A stretch of 64,000 bases of DNA from Bordetella ansorpii (GCF_900078705.1 NZ_FKIF01000006.1:558001-622000), one strand, 5' to 3'. Counted from the first letter of the stretch, positions 36,900 to 45,977 are shown. Program-made: numbers and translations. Notes: generated from the sequence alone by a model not told the origin.

Positions 36900-37999
36900 T
36901 GTTGCCGGCTTGCTTGTTTGATACCGGCCCTGTTTTCTGCGACGTCCTGTACGTCGACAAGACGGATCCATTTCGCCCCGCGACCCTTACCCGTTGATTC
37001 GATCAACCCTTCCGATTTCATCGCCCGCAACACCAGCCGCACCATGTCCCGGCTCACGCCTGGGCAGGCTTCTTCGATCTCCGAAATCGAGAATGGCAAG
37101 CTGCGCCCCAGGACTTCCGCCCGCACCCGGTCGCCCTTGCTGCCACGTCCCCGTTCGATGGTGCCGACACGCTCCTCGAACTCGCGGTAGGCCCGTAGCA
37201 AGGCACCCCATAAGTAGTCGAGCCAAGGTTTGACGTCGTGCTGCCCCTGGTGCCATCCCTGCGAACTGGCTTCCAGCGTCTCGTAATAACCTTCCTTGGT
37301 GTCCTCGAAGATGCGTTCCAAGCTGATGTAGCGGCCCACGGCATAGTCGAAGTGGTAGAGCAGCAGCAGGGTCAACAAGCGGGACATGCGACCGTTGCCG
37401 TCCGGGAAAGGGTGGATGCACAGGAAGTCGAGCATCGCCAGCGGCACCAGTACCAACGGGTCGGCCAGGTGCTGGTCCAGCGCGGTGGCGTAGCGCCCTG
37501 TCAGATCAGCCAAGGCCATCGGCGTGAGATGCGAAGCCACCGGCTGGAAGCGCAGGCGCGAAGTGCCATCCGGGTGACGCTCGTTGATGTCGTTATTGGT
37601 GACCTTCATGCGCCCGCCCGCCTGCGGGATGTAGCGATACAGCAGGGTGTGCAGTTGCAGCACCACGCTTTCGCTGAAGGGCATGTGCGCAGCGGACTCG
37701 TGGATCAGCGCCAGGGCATCACGGTAGCCTGCGATCTCCTGTTCGGAACGGCTCTTTGGTGTTGCGTTGCGGATGATCAGAGACTTCAACCGCGAGGGCG
37801 CTACGACAACACCTTCCAGCCGGTTAGACGACTCGGTGGACTCCACCACCGCGATCTGGCGCAGGCCCTTGAGGGCTTCGGGCGACTGCGCGGCGTAGAG
37901 TTGCTGCTTACCCTGGTATTCGCCCAGTGTGCGCAACGTGGCGACCTGGGTGCCATCGAAGCGAAGCGCGGCAAGGTACTCGGGCGTGAGCGAGTGCAT
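36896..37999 (-). CDS. Fic-domain protein (class II, self-inhibited AMP transferase-like)
   Basis: 367 aa. The Fic motif HPFPDGNGR is complete (196-204, catalytic His196, Arg207 following). The N-terminal inhibitory helix motif (S/T)xxxE(G/N) is present as SNRLEG (58-63, Glu62), so this is a class II Fic protein held inactive in cis. A winged-helix-like C-terminus follows (about 290-365). Fic proteins transfer AMP or related groups to target proteins. It is the first gene of the operon that continues with hsdM, with overlapping stop and start, which strongly suggests a joint function; the target is unknown. Confidence 0.9.
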   Translation of the reverse strand: MHSLTPEYLAALRFDGTQVATLRTLGEYQGKQQLYAAQSPEALKGLRQIAVVESTESSNRLEGVVVAPSRLKSLIIRNATPKSRSEQEIAGYRDALALIHESAAHMPFSESVVLQLHTLLYRYIPQAGGRMKVTNNDINERHPDGTSRLRFQPVASHLTPMALADLTGRYATALDQHLADPLVLVPLAMLDFLCIHPFPDGNGRMSRLLTLLLLYHFDYAVGRYISLERIFEDTKEGYYETLEASSQGWHQGQHDVKPWLDYLWGALLRAYREFEERVGTIERGRGSKGDRVRAEVLGRSLPFSISEIEEACPGVSRDMVRLVLRAMKSEGLIESTGKGRGAKWIRLVDVQDVAENRAGIKQASRQQ

Positions 38000-38353
38000 G
38001 GAAATGTAAGCCCAGGCTATCTAAATGGGGTAATCATAGCCATTAAATGGGGCATTGTCTCTAAAAATGCCTTGTTAATGGTGTTGGACTACCCCATTTC
38101 CTGAACATAGGACCGCTCATGAGGGGCTGGCATAGCTGACCGGTGTCGAAATAGGCAACATCAATCCTAAAAACAGGGCAATATATATACAATTACCCTA
38201 TTTATTTCGTTATCACCCCATTTCCAGCGTTCAGCCTTGGGCGAAGACAAACGGCAAGGGAACGGCACTCAAGGGACAATGGCCCTACCCTGAAAAGGAA
38301 AAGGCCGCCTACCCTTGTGCTCACTCACTCTGTAACAACCAGCCAAATCGCCC
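38000..38353. promoter_or_regulatory. AT-rich control region with five AAATGGGG-type boxes
   Basis: This 354-bp gap between fic and int contains repeated 10-11-bp boxes. Direct orientation: AAATGGGGTAA (38023-38033) and AAATGGGGCA (38045-38054), 22 bp apart. Reverse orientation: TACCCCATTT (38090-38099), TTACCCTATTT (38193-38203, one mismatch) and TCACCCCATTT (38213-38223), the last two 20 bp apart. A further copy, AAATGGGGCAA, lies at 39703-39713 upstream of int. Spacing near two helix turns suggests an operator array. No gene lies in this stretch. Confidence 0.6.
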
Positions 38354-39565
38354 CTATGCTGTGCCGCTGCCTTCCGCCGCACTCAGATAGTCCGCCCAGT
38401 CCTGCAACAGCGTTCTTCTCTGATCCAGCAGCGGCGCCTTGTTGTACGTCGCCCGCACTTTATTGCTTTCCACGTGGGCAAGCTGACGCTCAATCGCATC
38501 AGGCCGGTATCCATTCTCATTGGCCCAGGTAGAAAAGGTCGTCCGCCAGCAGTGCGGCGTCGTACCCCGGCCCAGGTTCATGTCACGCATCGCGTAGGTG
38601 AGCCGATTGGGCGTAGTGAAGCCCTTTCCGCTTCGGTGCGGAAACAGATAGCGCCTGCCACCCGTGATGTGCTGCAAGTCTTTCAGCACCGCTATGGCCT
38701 GCGTGGACAACGGGCTGACATGGTCGCGCCGCGCTTTCATCTTCGCCGCAGGCCGACGCCACAGCGCATCCTCAAAGTCGAACTCGTCCCACTCGGCATC
38801 CGCCGCTTCCCCTGGACGGCAGGCGGTCAGCGCAATCAGCCGCAGGCACAACGAAGTTTCCGGATAGCCCCGGTAGCCGCGCAACTCCTGATAGAACTTC
38901 TGGATTTGCTCTCGCGTCATCGCCGCCTTGCTCTCGCTGAACGGCACGCGCAGCAGCCCACGCAGGCTGGGAATAGGATTGGCCTCGACCAGACCCCGCA
39001 CTACCGCGAATTCAAAGATGGCCGAAAGATCGCCTTTGACGTGAATCGCCGCCCAGGCTCCGTGGGACTTGCATTCCTCCAGCAGCGGACGAATCTGTTT
39101 GACGCCAATGTCGCTCATCGGCATCCCGTCGAACTTCGGCGACAGGTACTTCCTGATGCGGGATTCTTTCGTGCGGTAGGAGCTGAGCGCGAAGACCGGT
39201 TTGATCTCCGCCAGGTACGCTTTCGCTACCTTGGCAAACGAGCTTTCACGAGCACGCTTGCGCTCCTCCAGTGCTTCCAGGTTGCGCTTCTTGATCTGTT
39301 GCCGCTCATGGGCAGGATGAATGCCTTGCTTGACCAAGGCACGCGCTTTCTCTCGGGCTGCACGCGCCTCTGCAAGGCTTACTTGGGGAAAGCCGCCAAT
39401 GGCAAAGAGGTTCTCCTTGCCTTGCAGACGGTATTTCCACCGCCAGAGCTTGCCGCCGGTCGGCTTGACCAGCAGGAACAAGCCCCCGCCGTCTGAAAGT
39501 TTCCAGTCTCGATCAGTCGATTTGGCCGACCTGACCTTGAGGTCGGTGAGTAGGTTTTCCGGCAT
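38354..39565 (-). CDS. P4-type tyrosine integrase
   Basis: 403 aa. N-terminal DUF4102 arm-binding domain (about 1-85), core-binding domain (about 105-200) and catalytic domain with the tyrosine-recombinase residues Arg250 (TACRPGE), Lys in MKARRDH, His338-Arg341 (HCWR), His364 (QLAHVES) and Tyr374 (RATYNK). It mediates integration and excision of the island. The residue set is complete, so it is probably active. It lies at the ychF side of the island and is transcribed away from ychF, the usual layout with the attachment core just upstream. Confidence 0.93.
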   Translation of the reverse strand: MPENLLTDLKVRSAKSTDRDWKLSDGGGLFLLVKPTGGKLWRWKYRLQGKENLFAIGGFPQVSLAEARAAREKARALVKQGIHPAHERQQIKKRNLEALEERKRARESSFAKVAKAYLAEIKPVFALSSYRTKESRIRKYLSPKFDGMPMSDIGVKQIRPLLEECKSHGAWAAIHVKGDLSAIFEFAVVRGLVEANPIPSLRGLLRVPFSESKAAMTREQIQKFYQELRGYRGYPETSLCLRLIALTACRPGEAADAEWDEFDFEDALWRRPAAKMKARRDHVSPLSTQAIAVLKDLQHITGGRRYLFPHRSGKGFTTPNRLTYAMRDMNLGRGTTPHCWRTTFSTWANENGYRPDAIERQLAHVESNKVRATYNKAPLLDQRRTLLQDWADYLSAAEGSGTA

Positions 39566-39590
39566 CGCTGGACTCCACTGCGGGGAAAAG

Positions 39591-39631
39591 TACCCCCACG
39601 GTTGAACACGAGTACCCCCAACGCTACCCCC
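39591..39631. repeat. Three TACCCCC repeats upstream of int (candidate integrase arm sites)
   Basis: TACCCCC at 39591-39597, 39613-39619 and 39625-39631, offset by 22 and 12 bp, immediately before the int start codon. Repeats of this type (GGGGGTA on the other strand) are common in the arm region of P4-type integrases, which suggests recombinase arm sites; the att core itself was not identified. The island end therefore probably lies between 39632 and the ychF stop at 39762. Confidence 0.55.
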
Positions 39632-39761
39632 GAATTTTCTGGACCTCGATGAACAATAGGAACGCTCAGCAGACCGTATTGTTTACGCAACCCATTGATT
39701 TCAAATGGGGCAACCTGTCCACCAAGCGCTACTGAGCGCCACCGAGATCCAGCAAAAATCG

Positions 39762-40853
39762 TCAGACGTTGAACAGGAAGTTCATCACATCCCCATCCTG
39801 CACCACATATTCCTTCCCTTCCGCCCGCATCTTCCCCGCTTCCTTGGCACCCTGCTCGCCCTTGTACGCGATGTAATCCTCATAAGCGATCGTCTGCGCA
39901 CGGATGAACCCGCGCTCGAAGTCGGTATGAATCACCCCCGCCGCCTGCGGCCCCGTCGCGCCGATCCGCACCGTCCACGCACGAACTTCCTTCACCCCCG
40001 CCGTGAAGTACGTCTGCAGCCCCAGCAGCTTGAACGCGGCGCGAATCAAACGATTCAGCCCCGGCTCTTCCATGCCCATATCCGCCAAAAACACCTCGCG
40101 ATCCTCATCCGGCAGATCGGCGATCTCGGCCTCGATCGCGGCGCAGATCGCCACCACCGGCGCGTTGCGCTGATTCGCGAACTCGACCAGGCGGTCCAGC
40201 AGCGGGTTGTTCGTGAAACCGCTGTCGCTGACGTTACCCACATACATCGCCGGCTTGGCGGTGATGAAGCACAGCGGCTTGATCAGCTCTCGCTCTTCGT
40301 CGGACAGGTCCACCGAACGCACCGGCTTGGCCTGGTTCAGCATGGCGACGCACTTCTCCAGCACGGCCACCAGGCGTTGGGCTTCCTTGTCGCCCGAGCG
40401 CGCGGTCTTGGTGTGGCGCTGCATGGCCTTCTCGGCGGTCTGCAGGTCGGCCAGGGCCAGTTCGGTCTCGATGACTTCGATGTCGGCGATGGGGTCGACC
40501 TTGTTCGCCACGTGGATCACGTTGGGATCCTCGAAGCAGCGCACCACGTTGACGATGGCGTCGGTCTCGCGGATGTGCGAGAGGAACTGGTTGCCCAGGC
40601 CTTCGCCCTGGCTGGCGCCGGCAACCAAGCCGGCGATGTCCACGAACTCGACGGTGGCGGGCAGGATGCGCTCGGGCTTGACGATCTCGGCCAGCTTCTG
40701 CAGACGCGGATCGGGCACTTCTACCACGCCCACGTTCGGCTCGATGGTGCAGAAGGGGTAGTTCTCGGCGGCGATGCCAGCCTTGGTCAGCGCGTTGAAG
40801 AGGGTCGATTTACCGACGTTGGGCAGGCCGACGATGCCGCATTGCAGAGCCAT
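39762..40853 (-). CDS. ychF: Redox-regulated ATPase YchF
   Basis: 363 aa universally conserved Obg-family P-loop protein that hydrolyses ATP rather than GTP. G1 GLPNVGKST (9-17), [14 protein letters not shown] switch region, [20 protein letters not shown]3 region, and the C-terminal TGS-like domain ([18 protein letters not shown], ending MNFLFNV). The ATG at 40853 fits the universal [12 protein letters not shown] start. It marks the chromosomal flank on the right of the island. Confidence 0.97.
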   Translation of the reverse strand: MALQCGIVGLPNVGKSTLFNALTKAGIAAENYPFCTIEPNVGVVEVPDPRLQKLAEIVKPERILPATVEFVDIAGLVAGASQGEGLGNQFLSHIRETDAIVNVVRCFEDPNVIHVANKVDPIADIEVIETELALADLQTAEKAMQRHTKTARSGDKEAQRLVAVLEKCVAMLNQAKPVRSVDLSDEERELIKPLCFITAKPAMYVGNVSDSGFTNNPLLDRLVEFANQRNAPVVAICAAIEAEIADLPDEDREVFLADMGMEEPGLNRLIRAAFKLLGLQTYFTAGVKEVRAWTVRIGATGPQAAGVIHTDFERGFIRAQTIAYEDYIAYKGEQGAKEAGKMRAEGKEYVVQDGDVMNFLFNV

Positions 40854-41197
40854 GGAAATCCTATAAATATCAGTGCACTGGCGGCCTGCCTGTGGCAGGG
40901 CCGAGGTGCCCGATCCGCATGCGTGCAAACCGCCGGGATCGCTTGAGCCGTGGACGGGGCCGCGCCTAGCGGCGGAATCCAGAAGGAATCCGGTGCGCGG
41001 CGGGTCCGGGAAAGGGCGAATTTTAACCGCTCCGCGCCAACCCTCCGCGACGTCGCCAAAAAGCTTCATAAATATGACATTTCATGCATTTATCTTCTGG
41101 TAACGGGCTTTGACCTCGCCGCGCCGCTTACCTACGATTCATGCGCGGAAGCGGGGTTGCGTCCCCGACAGCCCCCCACAGAAAGAGACCAGCGCTT
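40854..41197 (+). promoter_or_regulatory. Intergenic region with strong candidate promoter for the TelA operon
   Basis: A 344-bp divergent gap. Plus-strand promoter TTGACC (41110-41115), 17-bp spacer, TACGAT (41133-41138), followed by a UTR of about 55 nt and GAAAGAGA before the ATG at 41198. The rest has no recognised gene or RNA. Confidence 0.55.
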
Positions 41198-42304
41198 ATG
41201 CAACTACGCAAGATCCTGGCGCCCGTCCTGGCAGTCGCCCTGCTGGCCGGCATCGGCGGCGCCATCTACGTTTCCTCCACCCGCAAGCTCGAATCCGACG
41301 CGGCGCAGGCCGCCGCGAGAGCCGTCGTGCAGGTGCGCGGCATGATCGGGTCCGAAAAGGAAACCTACTTCCTCGACCCGCGCGTGCAGGCCCGCCTGAA
41401 GCAGTTGGGTTTCACCGTGGCGGTGGACAAGGTCGGCTCGCGCGAGATCAGCGCGCGCAAGCGGGACGGCTACGACTTCGGTTTCCCGGCGGGCGCGCCC
41501 GCGGCCATCACGCTGCAGAAGGCTACCAATGCCCGCCAGGTCTACCAGCCCTTCTTCACGCCGATGGCGATCGCCTCGTGGAAGACGCTGGTGCCGATGC
41601 TGGAGAGCGCCGGCCTGGTGCGCACCGAGAACGGCACGCACTACATCATCGACATGGACCGCCTGATGACCATGATCGAGCAGGGCAAGCGCTGGAACGA
41701 ACTGCCGAACAACACGGTGTTCAACACCAGCAAGTCGATCCTGGTCAGCTCGACCGACGTGCGCAAGTCCAACAGCGCGGCCATGTACCTGGCGCTGGCC
41801 AGCTACGTGATGAACAAGAACAACATCGTGAACACGCAGGCCGACGCCGACCGGCTGCTGCCCGCGCTGTCCAGCCTGTTCCTGCGCCAGGGCTTTCAGG
41901 AGTCCAGCTCGGCCGGTCCGTTCGAGGACTACACGACCATGGGCATCGGCAAGGCGCCGCTGGTGATGATCTACGAAAGCCAGTACCTGGAATACCAGTC
42001 CAAGCGCCCTACGCCCAACACGGACATGGTGCTGCTGTATCCGCGCCCCACGCTCTACACCAAGCACACGCTGGTGCCTTTCAATGAAAAGGGCCAGCGG
42101 CTGGGCGAGGCGCTGTCGCAAGACCCGGAGCTGCAGGCGCTGGCCGTGCAGTACGGCTACCGCACCGCGGACAGCGGCCAGTTCGTCTCGTTCCTCAACG
42201 ACAAGAAGCTCAGCGCGCCCGACGTGCTGGTCGACGTAGTGGACCCGCCCAGCTACGAGACGCTGGAGTACCTGATCCAAGGCATCGAACGGAAATTCAA
42301 TTGA
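41198..42304 (+). CDS. Membrane-anchored solute-binding-protein-like protein (TelA operon)
   Basis: 368 aa. The N-terminal hydrophobic segment (ILAPVLAVALLAGIGGAIYV, 6-25) acts as a signal anchor. The rest resembles an extracellular solute-binding fold (VQVRGMIGSEKETYF, FNTSKSILVSSTDVRKSNS, VLLYPRPTLYTKHTLVPF). No lipobox. It is the first gene of a four-gene plus-strand run with telA, a VWA protein and an XpaC-like protein; the third gene carries a related solute-binding domain fused to VWA. Ligand unknown. Confidence 0.75.
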   Translation: MQLRKILAPVLAVALLAGIGGAIYVSSTRKLESDAAQAAARAVVQVRGMIGSEKETYFLDPRVQARLKQLGFTVAVDKVGSREISARKRDGYDFGFPAGAPAAITLQKATNARQVYQPFFTPMAIASWKTLVPMLESAGLVRTENGTHYIIDMDRLMTMIEQGKRWNELPNNTVFNTSKSILVSSTDVRKSNSAAMYLALASYVMNKNNIVNTQADADRLLPALSSLFLRQGFQESSSAGPFEDYTTMGIGKAPLVMIYESQYLEYQSKRPTPNTDMVLLYPRPTLYTKHTLVPFNEKGQRLGEALSQDPELQALAVQYGYRTADSGQFVSFLNDKKLSAPDVLVDVVDPPSYETLEYLIQGIERKFN

Positions 42305-42376
42305 GTAGGCGCGCGACCGGCCTGTCCCCCTGCACGAGCAACCCGGATCGATGATCCGCAATCGGACACGAAGAAC

Positions 42377-43590
42377 ATGGAACAGCAAACGCAAACCTTG
42401 ACGCCCCCCGACATGGTGCTGACCCCGCCCGAGGTGATCCAGCCCGTGGAACAGAAGAAGGCCACCGACATGGTGGCCCTGCCCGACGAGACCACCTCCG
42501 CCATCGACCGCCAAGTCGCCAGCGTGGTCGAGACGCTGTTCACGGAAGACGTGCACAGCGATACGTTCAAGAGCCGCGTCGACGCCCTCTTCCACCTGGG
42601 CCGCAACGAGATCTCCAACGCCTCCGAACTGATGACCGGCCGCTTCATGGAGCGCAACTTCGTGGGCATCGAGGACTCGGCCGCGTTCAAGGCGATCCAG
42701 TCGATGCGCGCGCAGTTGGACGAACTGAACCCGGGCCGCGAGGGCGACCTGCTGTCGCCCAGGAAGCTGCTGGGCCTGATTCCGTTCGGCAACAAGCTGC
42801 GGGACTACTTCCGCAAGTTCCAGGATGCCGGCGACCACCTGAAGGCCATCATGGCCGACCTGCACCGCGCGCGCGCGACGACATGCAGCGCGACTCGGCC
42901 GAGATCGACGTCACCATGGCCAAGCTGTGGGACGCCATGCAGAAGCTTAAGGGCGCCATCACCTTCGCCGAGAAGCTGGACACCCAGGTGTCCAGCCGCG
43001 TCGACGCCCTGAAGGCCACCGATCCCGACCGCGCCCGCGCGCTGGAACAGGAGGTGCTGTTCTACGTGCGCCAGAACTACCAGGACATGCAGACGCAGAT
43101 GGCCGTCAACGTCAACGGCTACCTGTCGATGACGGTGCTGAAGAAGACGGCGCGCGAGATGGTCAACGGCTGCAACCGCGTGGCCACCACCGGCATGTCG
43201 GCCCTGGCCACCGCCCAGACCGTGGCGCGCGCCACCGGCAACCAGATCCAGGTGATGGAGATGCTGCAGGGCGTGTCCACCACTATCGGCGACCTGGTGA
43301 CGGAGACCTCGCGCCAACTGGGCCAGCACGTGCAGCGCACCGGCGAGTTCGCCGCGGATCCGCTGATCGGCGTGCAGCGCATTCAGGAAATGATGGACAA
43401 CACCTTCAAGGCGATGGACGCGATGGACACGTTCCGTTCGCAGGCCATCGAAACGATGGGCAAGAACAACGCGCTGATGAAGGCGCAGATCGAACGCAGC
43501 GAGCAGTACCTGGACCGCTCGCGCCAGCAGGCCGCGTCCGAAGCCGTGCGGCAGGCCCCCGCCCTGCCCGACGGCCCGGTGCAGGTCTGA
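42377..43590 (+). pseudogene. telA: TelA toxic-anion resistance protein, frameshifted
   Basis: Two frames form one TelA protein (about 403 aa if repaired): the 5' part, 42377 to about 42880, ends with KAIMADLHRAR, and the 3' part continues DDMQRDSAEIDVTMAKLWD to 43590. The break lies in the tract (CG)6 at 42866-42877; deleting one CG restores the frame and the expected sequence. TelA/KlaA-family proteins are cytosolic, coiled-coil-rich, and linked to tellurite and other toxic-anion tolerance. The frameshift could be real, phase-variable, or a sequencing error; no slippery heptamer for programmed frameshifting is seen. Pseudogene status is thus uncertain. Confidence 0.8.
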
Positions 43591-43622
43591 CCGCTCGTCC
43601 ACTCTTCTACGCGAATTCGATC

Positions 43623-45248
43623 ATGCTCAAGAAACTGCTGACCCGCCTGGCGCTGATCGCCGGGATGGGCCTCGCGCTGGCCGCCTGCGACAAGGCGTCG
43701 GACACCTCCGCCAGCAACACGGGCGCCAGCGCGGCGGGCGGCTCGTCCGAGGCGGCCACGCTGACCGTGCTGGCCGGTTCGGAACTGAAGGACATCGAGC
43801 CGTTGCTGGACGACATCCGGCGCCAGACCGGCGTGCAGTTGAAGATGAAGTACGTCGGCACGCTGGACGGCGTGGAACGCCTGCAGTCGGGCGAGGCCAC
43901 CGACCTGGCGTGGTTCGCCAGCAACCGCTACGCGATGCTGGTGCCGGACGCGAAGAAGCGCATCGTCGCCTCCGAGCGCACCATGCTGACGCCGGTGGTG
44001 CTGGGCCTGAAGTCCAGCAAGGCCCGCGCGCTGGGCTGGGACGACGGCAGCGGCAGCTACACGGGCGCCACCTGGAAGGACATCTCACAAGCCGCCGAGG
44101 CCGGCAAGTTCACCTTCGGCATGACCAGCCCGGCCTCGTCCAACACGGGCTTTTCGGCCCTGCTGGGCCTGGCCGCCGCGCTGTCGGGCAAGGGCGATGC
44201 GCTGGAAGTGAAGGACATCGACAGCAAGTCGCTGTCCGCCTTCTTCAAGGCGCAGAAGATGACGGCCGGCAGTTCGGGCTGGCTGGCCGATGCCTTCCTG
44301 AAGAACCAGGACCAGGTCGACGGCATCATCAACTACTCGTCGGTGCTGCTGACGCTGAACCGCGATCCGGCGATGCGCGAGAAGCTGACGCTGATCTACC
44401 CCAAGGACGGACTCACCACGTCGGACTATCCGATCATGCTGGTCAACGCGGACAAGCGCGCGGCCTACGACAGACTGGTGGCCTATCTGCGCGGCGCGCC
44501 CTTCCAGAAGGCGATGGCGCAGGGCACCCTGCGCCAGGCCATCAACCCCGACGTGGCGCAGCCGAACCCGGCCGCCGCGATAGGCGAACTGGTCTTCCCC
44601 GCCAGGCAGGAAGTGGTCGACGCCATCCTGCTGACCTTCGACAACCAGGTGCGCACGCCGCCCGACAGCACCTTCGTGCTGGACACCAGCGGCTCGATGG
44701 ACGGCAATAACCTGGACCAGCTGAAGAAGACCATGTTGGGCCTGTCCGGCGCGGATTCCAGCATCAGCGGCCGTTTCGCGCGATTCCGCAACCGCGAGCA
44801 GATCCACATCAAGCCGTTCAACGACCGGATGGGCATCACCCATTCGTTCGACATGGGCGGCAGCGAAGCGCAGTCGAAGAAGACGCTGGACGACATTGCT
44901 TCCTACGTGCGCGAACTGTACGCCGCCGGCGGCACGGCCATCTATGACGCCACCCAGGCGGCCTACCAGGAAGCGCTGGCACGCCGCGAACGCCACCCGG
45001 ACCGCTTCTACAGCATCGTGGTGATGACCGACGGCGCCAACATGTCCGGCATGTCGCTGAATTCTTTCCTGCGCTGGTACGATGCACTGCCCGCCAGCAA
45101 GCAGGGCATCCGCGTGTTCACCATCTATTTCGCGGGTGGCGAATCCTCCGAGATGACGAAACTGGCCGAGGCCACCGGCGGTCGCTCGTTCGACGGCGAC
45201 AAGGGCGGCCTGCAGGCCATCTTCAAGGAAGTGCGGGGTTACCAGTAA
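43623..45248 (+). CDS. Lipoprotein with solute-binding-like and von Willebrand A domains
   Basis: 541 aa. Lipobox LAAC with Cys22 after MLKKLLTRLALIAGMGL. Residues about 45-335 resemble a solute-binding protein fold (LTVLAGSELKDIEPLLDDI, MTSPASSNTGFSALLGLAAA), and residues about 345-540 a VWA domain with the MIDAS motif DTSGSM (about 355-360). VWA domains bind proteins through a metal ion. The fusion and its place after telA match the stress-response gene groups that join TelA, VWA proteins and XpaC; the molecular role is unknown. It starts 33 bp after telA. Confidence 0.85.
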   Translation: MLKKLLTRLALIAGMGLALAACDKASDTSASNTGASAAGGSSEAATLTVLAGSELKDIEPLLDDIRRQTGVQLKMKYVGTLDGVERLQSGEATDLAWFASNRYAMLVPDAKKRIVASERTMLTPVVLGLKSSKARALGWDDGSGSYTGATWKDISQAAEAGKFTFGMTSPASSNTGFSALLGLAAALSGKGDALEVKDIDSKSLSAFFKAQKMTAGSSGWLADAFLKNQDQVDGIINYSSVLLTLNRDPAMREKLTLIYPKDGLTTSDYPIMLVNADKRAAYDRLVAYLRGAPFQKAMAQGTLRQAINPDVAQPNPAAAIGELVFPARQEVVDAILLTFDNQVRTPPDSTFVLDTSGSMDGNNLDQLKKTMLGLSGADSSISGRFARFRNREQIHIKPFNDRMGITHSFDMGGSEAQSKKTLDDIASYVRELYAAGGTAIYDATQAAYQEALARRERHPDRFYSIVVMTDGANMSGMSLNSFLRWYDALPASKQGIRVFTIYFAGGESSEMTKLAEATGGRSFDGDKGGLQAIFKEVRGYQ

Positions 45249-45279
45249 ACGGACCGCGATCGACAGCCGGGAAAGCGCA

Positions 45280-45912
45280 ATGGCAGGAATGACCCTGAAG
45301 ACCCCCGTGCTGCTGGCCTTCTACAGCACACGCAACGTCGTGGGGTGCGCGCTGGCCCTGGCCGGGCTGGCGCTGTTCTTCACCGGCATCATCGAGCAAT
45401 GGTGGCTGCCCATCGTGCTGGGCCTGTACGCCGCGGGCTGGCTGATCGCGCCGGGCCGCGGCGCCGCCGTCGAGGCGGACATCAAGGAAGCCGCCAGCCA
45501 GGAAGCCCTGATCGAGGCCATGGAGTCGCTGTTCCAGCGCGCGCGCAAGAAACTGCCCAAAGAGGCCGTGGCCAAGCTGGAGCACATCCTGCAGATGGTG
45601 CGCGAGCTGGCGCCCAAGCTGTTCAGCGGCGAGGTGCCGCTGACGCAGGCCTTGTCGCTGTCCGGCACGATCACGCGCGACCTGCCGGAAACCATCAACC
45701 ACTACCTCAAGCTGCCGCCCTTCTTCGCGGCCATGACGGTGGTGCATGACGGCAAGACGCCCAAGCAGTTGTTCTTCCATCAGCTGGACCTGCTGGACGG
45801 GCAGTTGGTGAAGATCGCGGAAGGCATCTACCGCCACGACGCGGACGCGGTGGTGGCCAACGGCAAGTTCCTCGAAGAGAAGTTCAAGCCGATGGCGTAT
45901 ACGGATTTCTAG
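45280..45912 (+). CDS. XpaC-like (5-bromo-4-chloroindolyl phosphate hydrolysis family) membrane protein
   Basis: 210 aa. Two hydrophobic stretches at the N-terminus (about 18-38 and 43-60), then a cytosolic helical domain (AASQEALIEAMESLFQRARKKL, LSLSGTITRDLPETINHYLKLP). The family name comes from a Bacillus XpaC phenotype rather than a proven enzyme activity. XpaC and TelA genes are paired in Bacillus (xpaC-yaaN), which supports this call. It is the last gene of the four-gene run; a convergent CPBP gene follows. Confidence 0.75.
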   Translation: MAGMTLKTPVLLAFYSTRNVVGCALALAGLALFFTGIIEQWWLPIVLGLYAAGWLIAPGRGAAVEADIKEAASQEALIEAMESLFQRARKKLPKEAVAKLEHILQMVRELAPKLFSGEVPLTQALSLSGTITRDLPETINHYLKLPPFFAAMTVVHDGKTPKQLFFHQLDLLDGQLVKIAEGIYRHDADAVVANGKFLEEKFKPMAYTDF

Positions 45913-45977
45913 TACGGACGATCAGGCGCTGCCGGCGCCGGTGCCGCCGGGTACGCGTAGCCCGACCGTATCGCCGC

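Noticed and set aside
27256-39755. Direct repeat TCCAGCAA (27256-27263 and 39748-39755) as island att site
   Set aside because: An 8-bp match in flanks of this size is expected by chance and does not extend.
42377-43590. Programmed ribosomal frameshift in telA
   Set aside because: The join lies in alternating CG, not a slippery X-XXY-YYZ heptamer, and no stem-loop placed correctly was seen; a dinucleotide indel explains it.
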